A stretch of 40,241 nt of DNA from Gimesia sp. (GCF_040219335.1 NZ_JAVJSQ010000045.1:1-40241); one strand, 5' to 3'; shown: positions 27,401-35,383, counted from the first letter of the stretch. The notes: a model not told the origin generated them from the sequence alone. A program made the numbers and translations.

Positions 27401-28551
27401 GCAGCGGGCACCTCGTTGTCGGCAACTTCTTCTGTGGCAGGGGCAGGCAGCAGGAGCAGAAAGCCCAACAGAATCAGCATAGCCAGTGAGAAAAATGCAC
27501 CATACCATTTCCAGCCGTTGTTACGCTTGAGAGACTTTTGATGCAGAATGTATTCCAGGGATTCCACGTTTCCCAGGCGATGATGCAGGGCAGCGGTGAC
27601 TTCCCGGGCGGAGGGTCTGAGTTGCGGATCGCGCTCCAGCATCGACTTCAGCAGTTTCCGATCGACCCGATTGACCTGCTGAAACTGGCTGGGTTGATTG
27701 ATAATCTCCAGGGTTTTGTGATCCCGGTTCAGGGGATGGCCTGTGAGCAGAAAAAACCAGACACAACCCAGGGAGTAGATGTCCGACTTGTCTGTGGCGT
27801 TGCGGGCGGCATTCCATTGTTCAGGCGCAACGTAATGGATTTGTCCGAAGCCCTGTCTGAGTGAGGTCAGTTCGTCGTCGGGCAGATTCTTTTCAGGCTG
27901 GAAGGCCAGACCGAAATCTGCGATCTGGACATAACCTTTTGTATTTACCAGGATATTTCCCGGGTGAATGTCGCGATGGACAATACCCAGTTGATGAACG
28001 GCAGTCAGTCCCGAGGCGACCTGAAAGATCAGACTGGCACAGGCCCGTGAGGGAATTGAGGACCCGAGTTCCTGCATCCGTTGCGTCAGATTCTGGCCAT
28101 CCACGTATTCCTGAACGAAATAGGTAAAGCCGTTTTCCTCTCCTGCAAAGAGGGCCTTGACTACGTAGGGGGATTCGACGCGCGCGAGCAGTTTGACTTC
28201 ACGCTCAAATCGCTCCGAGAGGTTCTTCCAGTTTTTCTGCTTTTCCGAGTTGATAATTTTGACGGCGACCGGGCGAATCAGACGTGTGTCATAGCCTTTG
28301 AAAACGCGTCCCATGCCCCCTGCGCCGATTTCATGTTCCAGCGAAATGTGACCAATGGACAGCGGGGGGACCTTGAGACTGTTGATCAGTTCGTCGGTTT
28401 CCTCATCCAGCAGTTCAAGTTGCGCGCGGCAGTCACTACACCTGCTGAAATGCCGGGAAAGGGAATCAATCTCGTTTAAATCGAGTTTGCCCAGGTTATA
28501 GTCTGAAAGCGTCGCCAGATTGGGGCATTCGGAGGGATTGGAGTTAACCAC
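24439..28551 (-). CDS. Giant Ser/Thr protein kinase with zinc-finger N-terminus, FGE-sulfatase-like and three LamG-like extracellular domains
   Basis: 1370 aa, GTG start with GAGGA 9 nt upstream. Residues 9-41 (C9, H34, C38, C41) form an HxxxCxxC zinc module like those of anti-sigma factors. The kinase domain spans ~70-335: Gly-rich loop GAGGMG 76-81, Lys98, Glu118, catalytic loop HRDIHPGN 192-199 (His where HRDxKxxN kinases have Lys), DFG 212-214 and an APE motif. A TM helix (~350-372, AMLILLGFLLLL) leads to an outside part: LamG/concanavalin-like domain (~394-610), FGE-sulfatase-like domain (~660-925; NLSWFDARNFCSWL, WEYACRAGT, DMHGNVAEW, GFRICA), then LamG-like domains at ~937-1150 and ~1155-1370. 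In the FGE domain the first of the two catalytic Cys appears missing, so a binding role is likelier than catalysis. It lies 110 bp after the ECF sigma gene and probably regulates it. Confidence 0.95.
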   Translation of the reverse strand: MVNSNPSECPNLATLSDYNLGKLDLNEIDSLSRHFSRCSDCRAQLELLDEETDELINSLKVPPLSIGHISLEHEIGAGGMGRVFKGYDTRLIRPVAVKIINSEKQKNWKNLSERFEREVKLLARVESPYVVKALFAGEENGFTYFVQEYVDGQNLTQRMQELGSSIPSRACASLIFQVASGLTAVHQLGIVHRDIHPGNILVNTKGYVQIADFGLAFQPEKNLPDDELTSLRQGFGQIHYVAPEQWNAARNATDKSDIYSLGCVWFFLLTGHPLNRDHKTLEIINQPSQFQQVNRVDRKLLKSMLERDPQLRPSAREVTAALHHRLGNVESLEYILHQKSLKRNNGWKWYGAFFSLAMLILLGFLLLLPAPATEEVADNEVPAAPVAPEPHQTEFVLRFDGVDDFIETPFIYDSGEPITFEAWLTPDCEERPRNMEIVSNAETAGFLLRLRDGTMPEFLFHDGIYYAPHKYSHQIGCGKKVHLAAVYDGISIGMYVNGKKQGLNYPVRRRHRHSPIPIHLGANPDPALIGRPVAEKKACFAGVLHQCRFSQGAIYLDDFTPEKELTSNDSTLLLYHMQANTGNVVPDLSGNGRDGKIVGATWEEFDPDKSPEKNNEFKWPVEKPDPVLVNDSRERIRELQQAWADHLQLPSQVNIPLGNGASIDLELIPPGEFMMGTLDETLKNTAASTQQQELKYKVLTADLPQRLARITVPFYFSRTEITRKQFRQFADHARYRTDAERDGRGGTDFKAAGADPQITWASDLKGVLGDDHPVANLSWFDARNFCSWLTRQNPAFNFDLPAESQWEYACRAGTTTPWYPADKEQLALYAWTGATQPQPCGQLQPNAFGLYDMHGNVAEWCRDYFSNEESFSNPVNNPSGPHTGTHRMLRGGSATHSPESCRAAYREGRLPVTRDALTGFRICATPNLSTQGLESLDRFSLHFNGVDDSVEAVYDYRRPTNPLTIECWADISAESMNDQFSSAVIYDLHSHLRAMYCVLRNHRVHVYYHEGSWTWHAFSAEIPPGQHHIAGVFDGTSLNVFVDGQVPEKVRKEQSPREARYLRSLLRIGTGSVIEDAQHRGFQGNISQLRISEETIYDSAFEPPPLLTQHESTVTLYRFEQGSGNLLHDLSGMHNHGRIMGADWSTAPEVDPKLTSRGIQFDGTGWLESKLPDQFDGTLTIEAWLSPEPSRKLTHQSVFQWGSLSLKYHMNQGEYWTWSLLDPRSQEIPVSSTSSRDVATSRPVHVACQWDGSNWRLFLNGLPCNTQKMRSIKYQRVRNIVKDCLLKPLWIGGTPTEETGTSHGFEGRLHALRVSKTERYSNPFTPADQLPLDDQTLLLYRFDQETGETIPDASPHHADGKLNGASWVKK

Positions 28552-28661
28552 CAGTCCGGGTCCTCAGTAAAGTTTTAACAACAGTCAACAATGTCTTCCT
28601 TAAGTAACTGTGTTAAGTAGGGGGAAAATGTGACATCAAATGGCCGGGAAATTCGTGATTT

Positions 28662-29222
28662 TCAGGATTCCCCCAGAAAGTCACGAATTTTGCGGAGTGC
28701 CCGAGACTGGATCTGACGGACATTCGCTGACGACAGGCCTGTCTCCTCGGCAATTTCTCGAGGGAGTTTACCGGAGAGAAAGTACAGGCTCAGCACCTGT
28801 TTTTCATTTTCGGACAGCCCGGCCAGCTGAATCAGCCCCTCGGCGATATCCCGTTTTTCTTCAACAGTTTCGATGTTGTCATCGATCAGATTGTGGATCT
28901 GGTTGAGGTTATCAGAGCCACCGATGGGGACGACCTGTTTTTTGCGAATCTGATTCGCAGCGACATTCCGCAGGCAGCTTTTCAGCAAGCGAATGAAGCT
29001 GTGCCGACCATGTTCCAGGCGGAGGTCCTGCTCGGCCATCACCTTGACGATGACGGTCAGCGTCTCCTGAACCGCATCTTCCACATCCTGTCTGTTATCC
29101 AGAACGCGGCTGGCAATGCGGAACAGAACCCATTCAGAGAGTTTCATTAACCTGTTGCGGGATTCCGGATCTCCCAGTGAGGCATGATAAATGAGAGTGG
29201 TCGAGATGGATTCCAGATTCAT
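28662..29222 (-). CDS. ECF-type RNA polymerase sigma factor
   Basis: 186 aa from ATG 29222 (the frame extends to 29333 but those residues are not sigma-like). Region 2 is seen at ~residues 10-62 (LGDPESRNRLMKL, then DNRQDVEDAVQETL), and region 4 at ~130-185 (LSENEKQVLSLYFLSG, LPREIAEETGLSSANVRQI, SRALRKIRDFL). The linker holds a Lys-rich QIRKKQ patch. This matches planctomycete ECF sigma factors whose genes precede large Ser/Thr kinases with zinc-finger N-termini. In those pairs the kinase is thought to hold or phosphorylate the sigma factor. No clear Shine-Dalgarno is visible. Confidence 0.93.
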   Translation of the reverse strand: MNLESISTTLIYHASLGDPESRNRLMKLSEWVLFRIASRVLDNRQDVEDAVQETLTVIVKVMAEQDLRLEHGRHSFIRLLKSCLRNVAANQIRKKQVVPIGGSDNLNQIHNLIDDNIETVEEKRDIAEGLIQLAGLSENEKQVLSLYFLSGKLPREIAEETGLSSANVRQIQSRALRKIRDFLGES

Positions 29223-29764
29223 GGCGAGAATGTAAATCTGTTGAAGAGAACAGTTTCGGAATAAATTTGATAAAGAATGAATTTTTTTGTCACAAATCAG
29301 CCTGCTCGTGAAACCTAATTCAGTGAGCAGCACCTGTTGTGACTCGGCTTGTCCGAAATCAGTGACGGCAGGTCTGATGGAGAACGTTATCAGTTACTTG
29401 GATGCTGTACCTTTAAACTCATTTCTCATAAGCCTTTGTACCCATGTGTTAATACTGATGCAAGCAGAAAAGCTAGAGTTTGCGCAAAGCAATGTCTCTG
29501 TGCTCCTGATTGCAGGTGAAAACTCCGTGATTAAACCCGTTCTTATAACGGCAGGAGCGTCGCTCTTGCCGCATACCGTCTCGATGTTTCGTTAAGGCGT
29601 TGGGTGCCTGCCCTCTGGGATTCGAAGTTTTTCCAAGAATTCCAGAGGGTCCTTTTCTCACCCTGCTTAAGCCTGATGTAGTGACAGGTGGTACCCGAAA
29701 TAGAGCCTGTTGTGGGAGTAGCGCGATCGACCATGGCAGGGGCCGGCTTTATGAAGGAAATGAT
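29223..29764. other. 542-bp intergenic region with strong hairpins
   Basis: Divergent gap between the ECF sigma gene (minus) and the small secreted-protein gene (plus). Three inverted repeats stand out: CTGCTC-g-TGAA-N6-TTCA-gt-GAGCAG (29302-29330), a 10-bp stem with 3-nt loop (29549-29571), and a 13-bp stem with one G-T pair (29611-29623 with 29637-29649) followed by TCCTTTTC. Open frames here (29287-29595, and the upstream extension from 29600) lack ribosome sites and look non-coding. The two hairpins near the plus-strand gene may be a leader or a small RNA. Confidence 0.45.
29549..29649 (+). ncRNA. Candidate structured RNA or leader (two strong hairpins)
   Basis: Hairpin 1: CGGCAGGAGC (29549-29558), loop GTC, GCTCTTGCCG (29562-29571), one G-T pair. 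Hairpin 2: 13-bp stem 29611-29623/29637-29649 with 13-nt loop, followed by TCCTTTTC, as in a terminator. Both lie 100-220 bp before the small secreted-protein gene. No family is recognised and expression is unknown. Confidence 0.3.
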
Positions 29765-30073
29765 ATGCGGTGCGACTTCCTATGTATTGTGCTACTGGCA
29801 GTGATTTCATTGACTTTGACTCCTGCGTTCGAAAGTCAGCCGATGACGACGGCAGTGAATCCCGAGTCAGGTGAAGTGTTTCAAGCCTGTTATGATTCTA
29901 CCGGTAAACTACACGGGACGTGTGTCCGACGTGATAAATACGGGAATCTGGTTGAAGAGATGGAATGCGTCCACGGGCATTGTGTCAGTTGCAGACAGTA
30001 TGCGGCCAGCGGAAAATTGCTCTACGAAATTCGCGAAGACAAGAATTTCAAACTGGTGCAAACCTACCCTTGA
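29765..30073 (+). CDS. Small secreted MORN/YwqK-like protein
   Basis: 102 aa from ATG 29765, chosen because AAGGA lies 6 nt upstream and a signal peptide follows directly (DFLCIVLLAVISLTLTPAFES). The mature part has the rhythm of MORN_2/YwqK-type repeats: ACYDSTGKLHGTC, then YGNLVEEMECVHGHC, then YAASGKLLYEI. It has six Cys (two in the signal region), which could form disulphides outside the cytoplasm. Proteins of this kind are common as short lipoprotein-like or secreted repeats of unknown role. The gene converges on the XylR-type regulator with only 6 bp between the stops and no terminator visible. Confidence 0.7.
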   Translation: MRCDFLCIVLLAVISLTLTPAFESQPMTTAVNPESGEVFQACYDSTGKLHGTCVRRDKYGNLVEEMECVHGHCVSCRQYAASGKLLYEIREDKNFKLVQTYP

Positions 30074-30079
30074 AGCGTG

Positions 30080-31264
30080 TCAGTTCTCTGATCGCTGGCT
30101 TCTGCGAAATTCGAGTGGAGTTGTGCCGATCTGCTTTTTGAAAACGAAACAGAGTTGTCCCGGGCTGCAGAAGCCTGAAGAACCTGCGATCTGGGCGACG
30201 GTTTTATCGGTCGAGATCAGCAACTGTTTCACCCGCTCCATTTTTATCCGGCGGATTTCGTCTGCGGGACTACAGTTTAAGAGCTGGCGAAAGCGCTGTT
30301 CCAGGGAACGACGCGAAAGCGGAACCGCCTGCAGGACGTCGCTGACCTGAATTCCGGTATGAGCGTGTTCGCGGATGAAGCGGAGGGCATCCACAAACAG
30401 TGGATCGTCGATGGCCAGCATTTCAGTAGACTGTCGTTCGATCACGTGCAGCGGGGGCAGGGCCAGCGACTTTGATTTGACCCGCTTGCCCGCCAGCAGG
30501 GCTTCGAGGATGCGAACGCTGTTAATGCCGATCTGCTCACTGGCGAGGACTATACTGGAGAGCGGCGGTGCGGAGATATTACAGAGTAATTCATCCGTAT
30601 CCGCGACCAGGATCGCGATTTCTTCCGGCACCCGGAAGCCGACAGCATTACAGACTTCGGTTAACAACACACCAGCATGTGGGTCCGCCGCCATGACCGC
30701 CAGTGGTCGGGGGGCCTGTTGTAACCAGTGCAGTGTACGTTCCTGGAGGGAGGTTTTATCGCGGGAGAAGGATTTGCTGTGGAACATATCACAGTCCAGT
30801 CCTGCAGCCTCGACCACCTCCAGAAAGCGTTCGCCCCGCGAGGGGGAATACCGCTGACTGGGCGGGCCATAATAGGCGAAATGGCGGAAGCCTCGCTCGC
30901 GAAAATGCGAGAAAGCCATTTCGGCCCGACGGGCATCATCGGTGCGGACGCGGTACCAGTCCGGATCATCCTGTTCCCAGTAGGAAACATTCACCGTGGG
31001 GAGCTGGAGGCCGCGGACATGTTCGGCTGTTTTTTCATCACGAATCGCCGCGATGATGCCGTCCCCCTGCCAGTTGCGGGGAACGCGTAACCGCCACTGT
31101 CGATCGCGGGGCGCAATCCATAGACTCCAGGGTAAGACGTTCCGCACAACCGATGCGATGCCCTGAATCACGCTGCGGCCCCAGGTGTCGTCCGGGTCGA
31201 TCAACAGCGCGATCTGTCTGTTATCAGGGATCTTCAAAGCCGGCGATCGGGGGCGGCGAGGCAT
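30080..31264 (-). CDS. XylR/AraC-family transcriptional regulator with LacI-like ligand domain
   Basis: 394 aa. The N-terminal ~280 residues resemble a LacI-type periplasmic-binding fold (RQIALLIDPDDTWGRSVIQGI, a VRTDDARRAEMAFSHFRERG block typical of the XylR group, AVMAADPHAGVLLTE, VPEEIAILVADTDELLC). The C-terminus (~285-390) is an AraC double helix-turn-helix (VSDVLQAVPLSRRSLEQRF, VAQIAGSSGFCSPGQLCFVFKK, GTTPLEFRR). This matches XylR-like regulators that sense sugars or small metabolites. It is divergent from the deacylase-dgcN-dgcA genes, and a 27-bp palindrome lies in the shared promoter region. It is therefore likely to control that cluster, in which case its ligand may be an amino-acid derivative and not a sugar. 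Confidence 0.93.
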   Translation of the reverse strand: MPRRPRSPALKIPDNRQIALLIDPDDTWGRSVIQGIASVVRNVLPWSLWIAPRDRQWRLRVPRNWQGDGIIAAIRDEKTAEHVRGLQLPTVNVSYWEQDDPDWYRVRTDDARRAEMAFSHFRERGFRHFAYYGPPSQRYSPSRGERFLEVVEAAGLDCDMFHSKSFSRDKTSLQERTLHWLQQAPRPLAVMAADPHAGVLLTEVCNAVGFRVPEEIAILVADTDELLCNISAPPLSSIVLASEQIGINSVRILEALLAGKRVKSKSLALPPLHVIERQSTEMLAIDDPLFVDALRFIREHAHTGIQVSDVLQAVPLSRRSLEQRFRQLLNCSPADEIRRIKMERVKQLLISTDKTVAQIAGSSGFCSPGQLCFVFKKQIGTTPLEFRRSQRSEN

Positions 31265-31295
31265 GTAACGGTCTCAAACAGGCAAAAATCGGGTG

Positions 31296-31322
31296 TGCGC
31301 AAATTCGATATCAGTTTGCGCA
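31296..31322. promoter_or_regulatory. Candidate operator palindrome between regulator and D-amino-acid genes
   Basis: TGCGCAAA-N11-TTTGCGCA is a perfect 8-bp inverted repeat with 11-bp spacer. A -35-like TTGACA follows at 31335-31340 without a convincing -10. A related inverted repeat, GGTGCGC (31359-31365) with GCGCACC (31386-31392), repeats the TGCGC core nearer the deacylase start. A repeated core on dyads between divergent genes fits the binding site of the adjacent XylR-type regulator. Confidence 0.55.
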
Positions 31323-31423
31323 TTCTCGGATTGTTTGACAAGCGTCCGGCGGTAAAGTGGTGCGCATGAATCAACGTTTGCTGAAGCGCACCCACTGTTC
31401 GTAATGACTGTAGAGGTAATCCC

Positions 31424-33007
31424 GTGACTTTGAGACCTGCGATCGTTCTGCGTAGCCTGTTGCTGCTGGCGCTGTTGTTACCGTCACTCGGTGTTGCTGC
31501 GGAGCGGGTGGATTACGTAATCGAAAACGGCACGCTGCACGACGGAACCGGTCAGGTGATTGAGCAGGGACACGTGGCGGTGCGGGACGGGAAAATCGTT
31601 TCCGTCGGACCCGGTAAGGGGCCGGCGAGCGAGACCCGCATCGATGCGAGCGGACTGATTGTCTGTCCGGGATTCATCGACCTGCATACTCACAGTGATC
31701 GGGGCATCGTCAATCCCAAGGCCCGGGGCGCGGTGAACTACCTGATGCAGGGCTGCACGACATCGGTGACCGGTAACTGCGGGATGGGGCCCATCGAAGT
31801 CAAAGAATTCTATGACAAAGTCGATCTGGCGGGCGCGGGAACCAATGTAGCGCATCTGTTGCCTCAAGGTGAACTGCGTTCGCAGGTGATTGGCAAGGTC
31901 AATCGCAAAGCGACCAAAGCGGAACTGCAGGAGATGCAGCAGCGGGCAGCCCGGGCGATGCAGGAAGGGGCCTGGGGGATGTCGACCGGCCTGATTTATA
32001 CTCCCAGCACTTACGCGGACACGGAAGAACTGATCGCGCTCGCCCGCGTGATTGGTAAAGCCGGGGGGATTTATGCCAGCCACATTCGCGGTGAGGAGGA
32101 CGGACTGCTCGGTTCCTATCAGGAAGCGATTCGCATTGGTCGTGAGGCAGAAGTTCCGGTGCACTTCTCCCATATGAAAGTGAAGGGGACCCCGAACTGG
32201 GGCAACCTGCGTCTGGCGATCAATATGATCAAACAGGCCCGCAAGACAGGTCAGCGGGTGACCGCCGATCAGTATCCCTATATCGCTGCGAGTACCTCGC
32301 TGGCTGCAACGGTCTTTCCCCCCTGGTCGATGTCCGGCGGGAGAGAAGAACTGGTCAAGCGGCTGGATACAGCAGATGTCGGTGAAAAGATCCGGGCTGC
32401 GGTCGCCCAGAGCCTGCGCATCAAAGAAGACGGCAAGCAGATCGTGATTGCTCAATATGGCCCGCGACCGGAATGGGTGGGTCGGCACTTGCGCGAGATT
32501 GCGAAACAGGAAGAGAAATCGCCGCTGCAGATTACAGAGGAAATCATTCGCAACGGGGGAGCGCAGATTGTGAACTTCGCCATGAATGAAGAGGAAGTCC
32601 GCATGGCGATGCAGCATCCATGGGTGGCGACCGCCTCGGATGGCGGGGTGATGATTCCTGATGCCACGCGTCCACATCCACGAAATTATGGTGCCTTTCC
32701 CCGTAAGATCGGCCATTACGCGATTCGCGAACAGGTGCTGCCATTGAACCAGGCAATTCGCAGTGCCACGGGGCTGCCGGCTGAGATCCTGGGATTGACC
32801 GATCGAGGATTTCTCAAACCGGGACAGGCGGCGGATATCGTCGTCTTCGATCCGAAAACCATCATCGATACGGCGACGTTTGAAAATCCGCATCAGTACG
32901 CGGAAGGCATGCGGTATGTCTTTGTGAATGGGGTGGCCGCCGTCCATGGAGGCACGCCGACCGGTGCCCTTGCTGGACGGGCGCTGCGAAAGCCGTCTAC
33001 TCCCTGA
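31424..33007 (+). CDS. N-acyl-D-amino-acid deacylase (D-aminoacylase), exported
   Basis: 527 aa, GTG start with AGAGGT 6 nt upstream. A signal peptide (residues ~1-26, LLLLALLLPSLGVAA) sends it to the periplasm. Amidohydrolase features: HTHSD at 88-92 (His88 and His90 metal ligands), TGNCGMGP with the metal-binding Cys of D-aminoacylases, SHMK after EVPVHF, ASDGGVM with the catalytic Asp, and a PADILGL-like C-terminal block before DRGFLKPGQAADIVVFDP. It hydrolyses N-acyl-D-amino acids to the free D-amino acid plus a carboxylate. In this cluster it could release D-amino acids for the next two enzymes, or act on N-acetyl-D-glutamate; exact substrate choice is not visible. Confidence 0.92.
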   Translation: MTLRPAIVLRSLLLLALLLPSLGVAAERVDYVIENGTLHDGTGQVIEQGHVAVRDGKIVSVGPGKGPASETRIDASGLIVCPGFIDLHTHSDRGIVNPKARGAVNYLMQGCTTSVTGNCGMGPIEVKEFYDKVDLAGAGTNVAHLLPQGELRSQVIGKVNRKATKAELQEMQQRAARAMQEGAWGMSTGLIYTPSTYADTEELIALARVIGKAGGIYASHIRGEEDGLLGSYQEAIRIGREAEVPVHFSHMKVKGTPNWGNLRLAINMIKQARKTGQRVTADQYPYIAASTSLAATVFPPWSMSGGREELVKRLDTADVGEKIRAAVAQSLRIKEDGKQIVIAQYGPRPEWVGRHLREIAKQEEKSPLQITEEIIRNGGAQIVNFAMNEEEVRMAMQHPWVATASDGGVMIPDATRPHPRNYGAFPRKIGHYAIREQVLPLNQAIRSATGLPAEILGLTDRGFLKPGQAADIVVFDPKTIIDTATFENPHQYAEGMRYVFVNGVAAVHGGTPTGALAGRALRKPSTP

Positions 33008-33078
33008 GTGCTACCACGTCTCAGGCATTAAAGTTCTTCACGCTTCATTATTAACTTATCTCTTTTGGGGATCACGCT

Positions 33079-34176
33079 ATGAATACCGTTGTACCTGCCG
33101 TGGAAAAAACGCCGGTGCCTGGACTGGACATCATCAATGAGTACCGCCGGATTGCGATCGCAGTCGGTGATGATGCCCCGCTGTCGAACTCAAAGACCGC
33201 CATCAGCCTGCTCCGCTACCGGGGCGAGCACTGTCTGGCTGTGATCGATCCGGCGCACCAGGGGAAAACCACCCAGGACCTGTATGGCGTTGGGGGAAGC
33301 ACTCCGGTCGTTGGTTCGCTGTCGGATGTGGCCTCTCCCGATGCACTGTTTATCGGGATTTCACCTCCAGGCGGTCAGATGCCGGAATCACTGAGCCGGG
33401 TGATCGCGGAAGGTGTGGACCGCGGGCTGGATATCGTTTCCGGTCTGCACGAGTTTCTGGTTGAGAACGAAGATTTCTGCCAGGCGGCGCAGCGGACTGG
33501 CAGTCGGCTGATTGATGTCCGCCGGAACCAGCATCGCCAGACGGCTCGCTGTGCCGAGTTTCGGGATGGCTGTTTGCGGATTCACGCTGTCGGTCAGGAT
33601 TGCAGCGTGGGCAAAATGGTGACGATGCTCGAACTCGAACGGGGTCTGCAGCAGCGTCAGCGGGATGCGAAGTTCCTGGCGACGGGACAGACGGGGATCA
33701 TGATCAAGGGGAACGGCGTTCCTGTCGACTGTGTCGTTTCCGACTTTGTCAACGGAGCCGTGGAGGAGATGGTGCTGCAGCATGAACAGCATGAGATTCT
33801 ACTCATCGAAGGGCAGGGGAGTATCACACATCCAGCCTTTTCGGCGGTGACACTGGGTCTGTTGCATGGCTGTGCACCGCAGGGGTTGATTCTCTGTTAC
33901 GAAGCAGCCCGTCCCCATGTGAAAGCAATGCCGCATGTGCCACTCAAGTCACTGGAACGCTACCGGGAACTTTACGAGCAGCTCGCTTCGGAACGGTTCC
34001 CCGCGGAAGTGATTGGCGTTGCCATGAACGGTCGCAATCTCACTGAAGCAGAAGCGGACATCGAGAAACAGCAGGTGCAGCAACGACTGGGCTTACCGGT
34101 CTGTGATGTCTACCGCGATGGACCGGATCTCCTGGTTGATGCCGTGTTGAATCTGAGAGGGAGGCTGTTCGCGTGA
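33079..34176 (+). CDS. dgcN: DUF1611 family protein, D-glutamate N-acetyltransferase DgcN-like
   Basis: 365 aa, ATG 33079 with GGGG 8 nt upstream. It has the two-part DUF1611 layout: an N-terminal Rossmann-like part (LLRYRGEHCLAVIDPAHQGK, FIGISPPGG) and a C-terminal P-loop domain with GQDCSVGKM near residue 171 followed by LERGLQQR, TGQTGIMI, and EGQGSITHPAFSAV. Members fused or paired with a dipeptide-epimerase-like protein include DgcN, described as a D-glutamate N-acetyltransferase acting with DgcA. It overlaps the next gene by 4 nt (GTGA), so the two are translationally coupled. The symbol rests on family and context; other DUF1611 roles are possible. Confidence 0.85.
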   Translation: MNTVVPAVEKTPVPGLDIINEYRRIAIAVGDDAPLSNSKTAISLLRYRGEHCLAVIDPAHQGKTTQDLYGVGGSTPVVGSLSDVASPDALFIGISPPGGQMPESLSRVIAEGVDRGLDIVSGLHEFLVENEDFCQAAQRTGSRLIDVRRNQHRQTARCAEFRDGCLRIHAVGQDCSVGKMVTMLELERGLQQRQRDAKFLATGQTGIMIKGNGVPVDCVVSDFVNGAVEEMVLQHEQHEILLIEGQGSITHPAFSAVTLGLLHGCAPQGLILCYEAARPHVKAMPHVPLKSLERYRELYEQLASERFPAEVIGVAMNGRNLTEAEADIEKQQVQQRLGLPVCDVYRDGPDLLVDAVLNLRGRLFA

Positions 34177-35192
34177 AACTGGAATGGCGGCGGGTCAGCC
34201 TGCCTTTGAAAGATCCCTTCACGATCGCCCGTGGCACGCTGCACCATCAGCAGTGCCTGATCGTGAGTCTGATGCAGGACGGTGTGAGCGGATTTGGCGA
34301 AGTTACCTGCAACAATTATTATGGTCACACGTACGAATCGCTGGAAGCGGCGCTCAGCCTGGTCCACGATGCGATCGCAGATCAGCCGTTGATGCATCCG
34401 CGAGAGCTGTATGAAGTCTGCCAGGCTGTCATTCCTGCAGACCGGTTTGCGCTTTCCGTCATCGATGGAGCGGCCTACGATCTATACGGCAAGGCTCAGG
34501 GAATTCGCACGACTGAAATCCTGGGGCTAACCACGACTGCTGAGACCCGTTCGAGTTATACCCTGGGCATCGACTCGATTGAGGAAATGATTCGCAAATA
34601 TCGTGATCAGCCCGATTGGCCTGTCTACAAGATCAAGCTGGGAACGCCGCACGATCTGGAGATTGTGGAGGCTCTGCGGTCAGTGACGGACGCGACGATT
34701 CGTGTCGACGCGAACTGTGCCTGGACCGTGGAGCAGACGATAACGAATTCGCATGCACTCCGGGAGTTGGGAGTGGAGTTCATCGAACAGCCGTTGCCGG
34801 CCGATGCATCTCCTGCTGCGCAGCGGGAAGTCTTTGAGCAGAGTGCGCTGCCCGTGATTGCGGATGAGAGCTGCCGAACCGAAGAGGATGTGGCCCGCTG
34901 TGAAGGTCTGTTTCACGGGATTAATGTCAAGCTGTGCAAATGCGGCGGATTGACGCCTGCGAGCCGGATGTTGCAGCAGGCTCGCGCACTGGGAATGAAA
35001 ACGATGGTCGGTTGTATGATTGAATCGACGGTCGGTATCTCGGCTGCAGCGCAGTTGCTACCGTTACTCGACTATGCTGACTTCGATGGGGCCAACCTGC
35101 TGGCGGAAGACGTGGCGCGGGGAGTTCGCATTCACAACGGGGAAGTCGAATTCAGTACTGTGCCCGGGAATGGGATTGAACTGCTGATCTGA
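34173..35192 (+). CDS. dgcA: Enolase-superfamily dipeptide epimerase / N-acetyl-D-glutamate racemase DgcA-like
   Basis: 339 aa, GTG start inside the dgcN stop (GTGA), GGGAGG 8 nt upstream. It belongs to the muconate-lactonising/dipeptide-epimerase branch of the enolase superfamily. Visible marks are VYKIKLG (KxK catalytic lysine), RVDANCAW (Asp ligand), FIEQPLP (Glu ligand), ADES (Asp ligand) and NVKLCKCGG (second catalytic lysine). All expected catalytic and metal residues are present. Dipeptide epimerases act on L-Ala-D/L-Glu; DgcA homologues interconvert N-acetyl-D- and L-glutamate. Coupling to the DUF1611 gene favours the DgcA role, giving a route from D-glutamate to L-glutamate. Confidence 0.88.
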   Translation: MKLEWRRVSLPLKDPFTIARGTLHHQQCLIVSLMQDGVSGFGEVTCNNYYGHTYESLEAALSLVHDAIADQPLMHPRELYEVCQAVIPADRFALSVIDGAAYDLYGKAQGIRTTEILGLTTTAETRSSYTLGIDSIEEMIRKYRDQPDWPVYKIKLGTPHDLEIVEALRSVTDATIRVDANCAWTVEQTITNSHALRELGVEFIEQPLPADASPAAQREVFEQSALPVIADESCRTEEDVARCEGLFHGINVKLCKCGGLTPASRMLQQARALGMKTMVGCMIESTVGISAAAQLLPLLDYADFDGANLLAEDVARGVRIHNGEVEFSTVPGNGIELLI

Positions 35193-35220
35193 GGCAGAAA
35201 CGTGACTGCCTGCTTTGTTT
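35192..35220 (+). terminator. Weak intrinsic terminator after dgcA
   Basis: AGGCAG (35192-35197) pairs with CTGCCT (35206-35211) across an 8-nt loop, followed by GCTTTGTTT. It begins in the last base of the stop codon. Leaky termination would still allow some transcription into the permease gene 190 bp on. Confidence 0.5.
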
Positions 35221-35383
35221 TCAGTGGACATTCTTTATCTGGCTCGTTTTTCGATCTATTTTCGATTCATCAGTTATTATCTGTACCCGAGGCGTGTAGA
35301 ATTTCGCATGACAAACCAGAAGTGACAGGAAGTACTGCTTCTGCTGAAACCCTGATTGATTTCCCGGGGAGCCCTGCGAGTCG

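Noticed and set aside
29287..29595. Open frame in the gap after the ECF sigma gene
   Set aside because: No ribosome site, no recognisable protein, and it contains a strong hairpin.
31484..32947. Long minus-strand open frame (487 codons) opposite the deacylase gene
   Set aside because: Exactly antisense to a well-supported amidohydrolase; composition is that of a shadow frame, with no ribosome site or recognisable domain.
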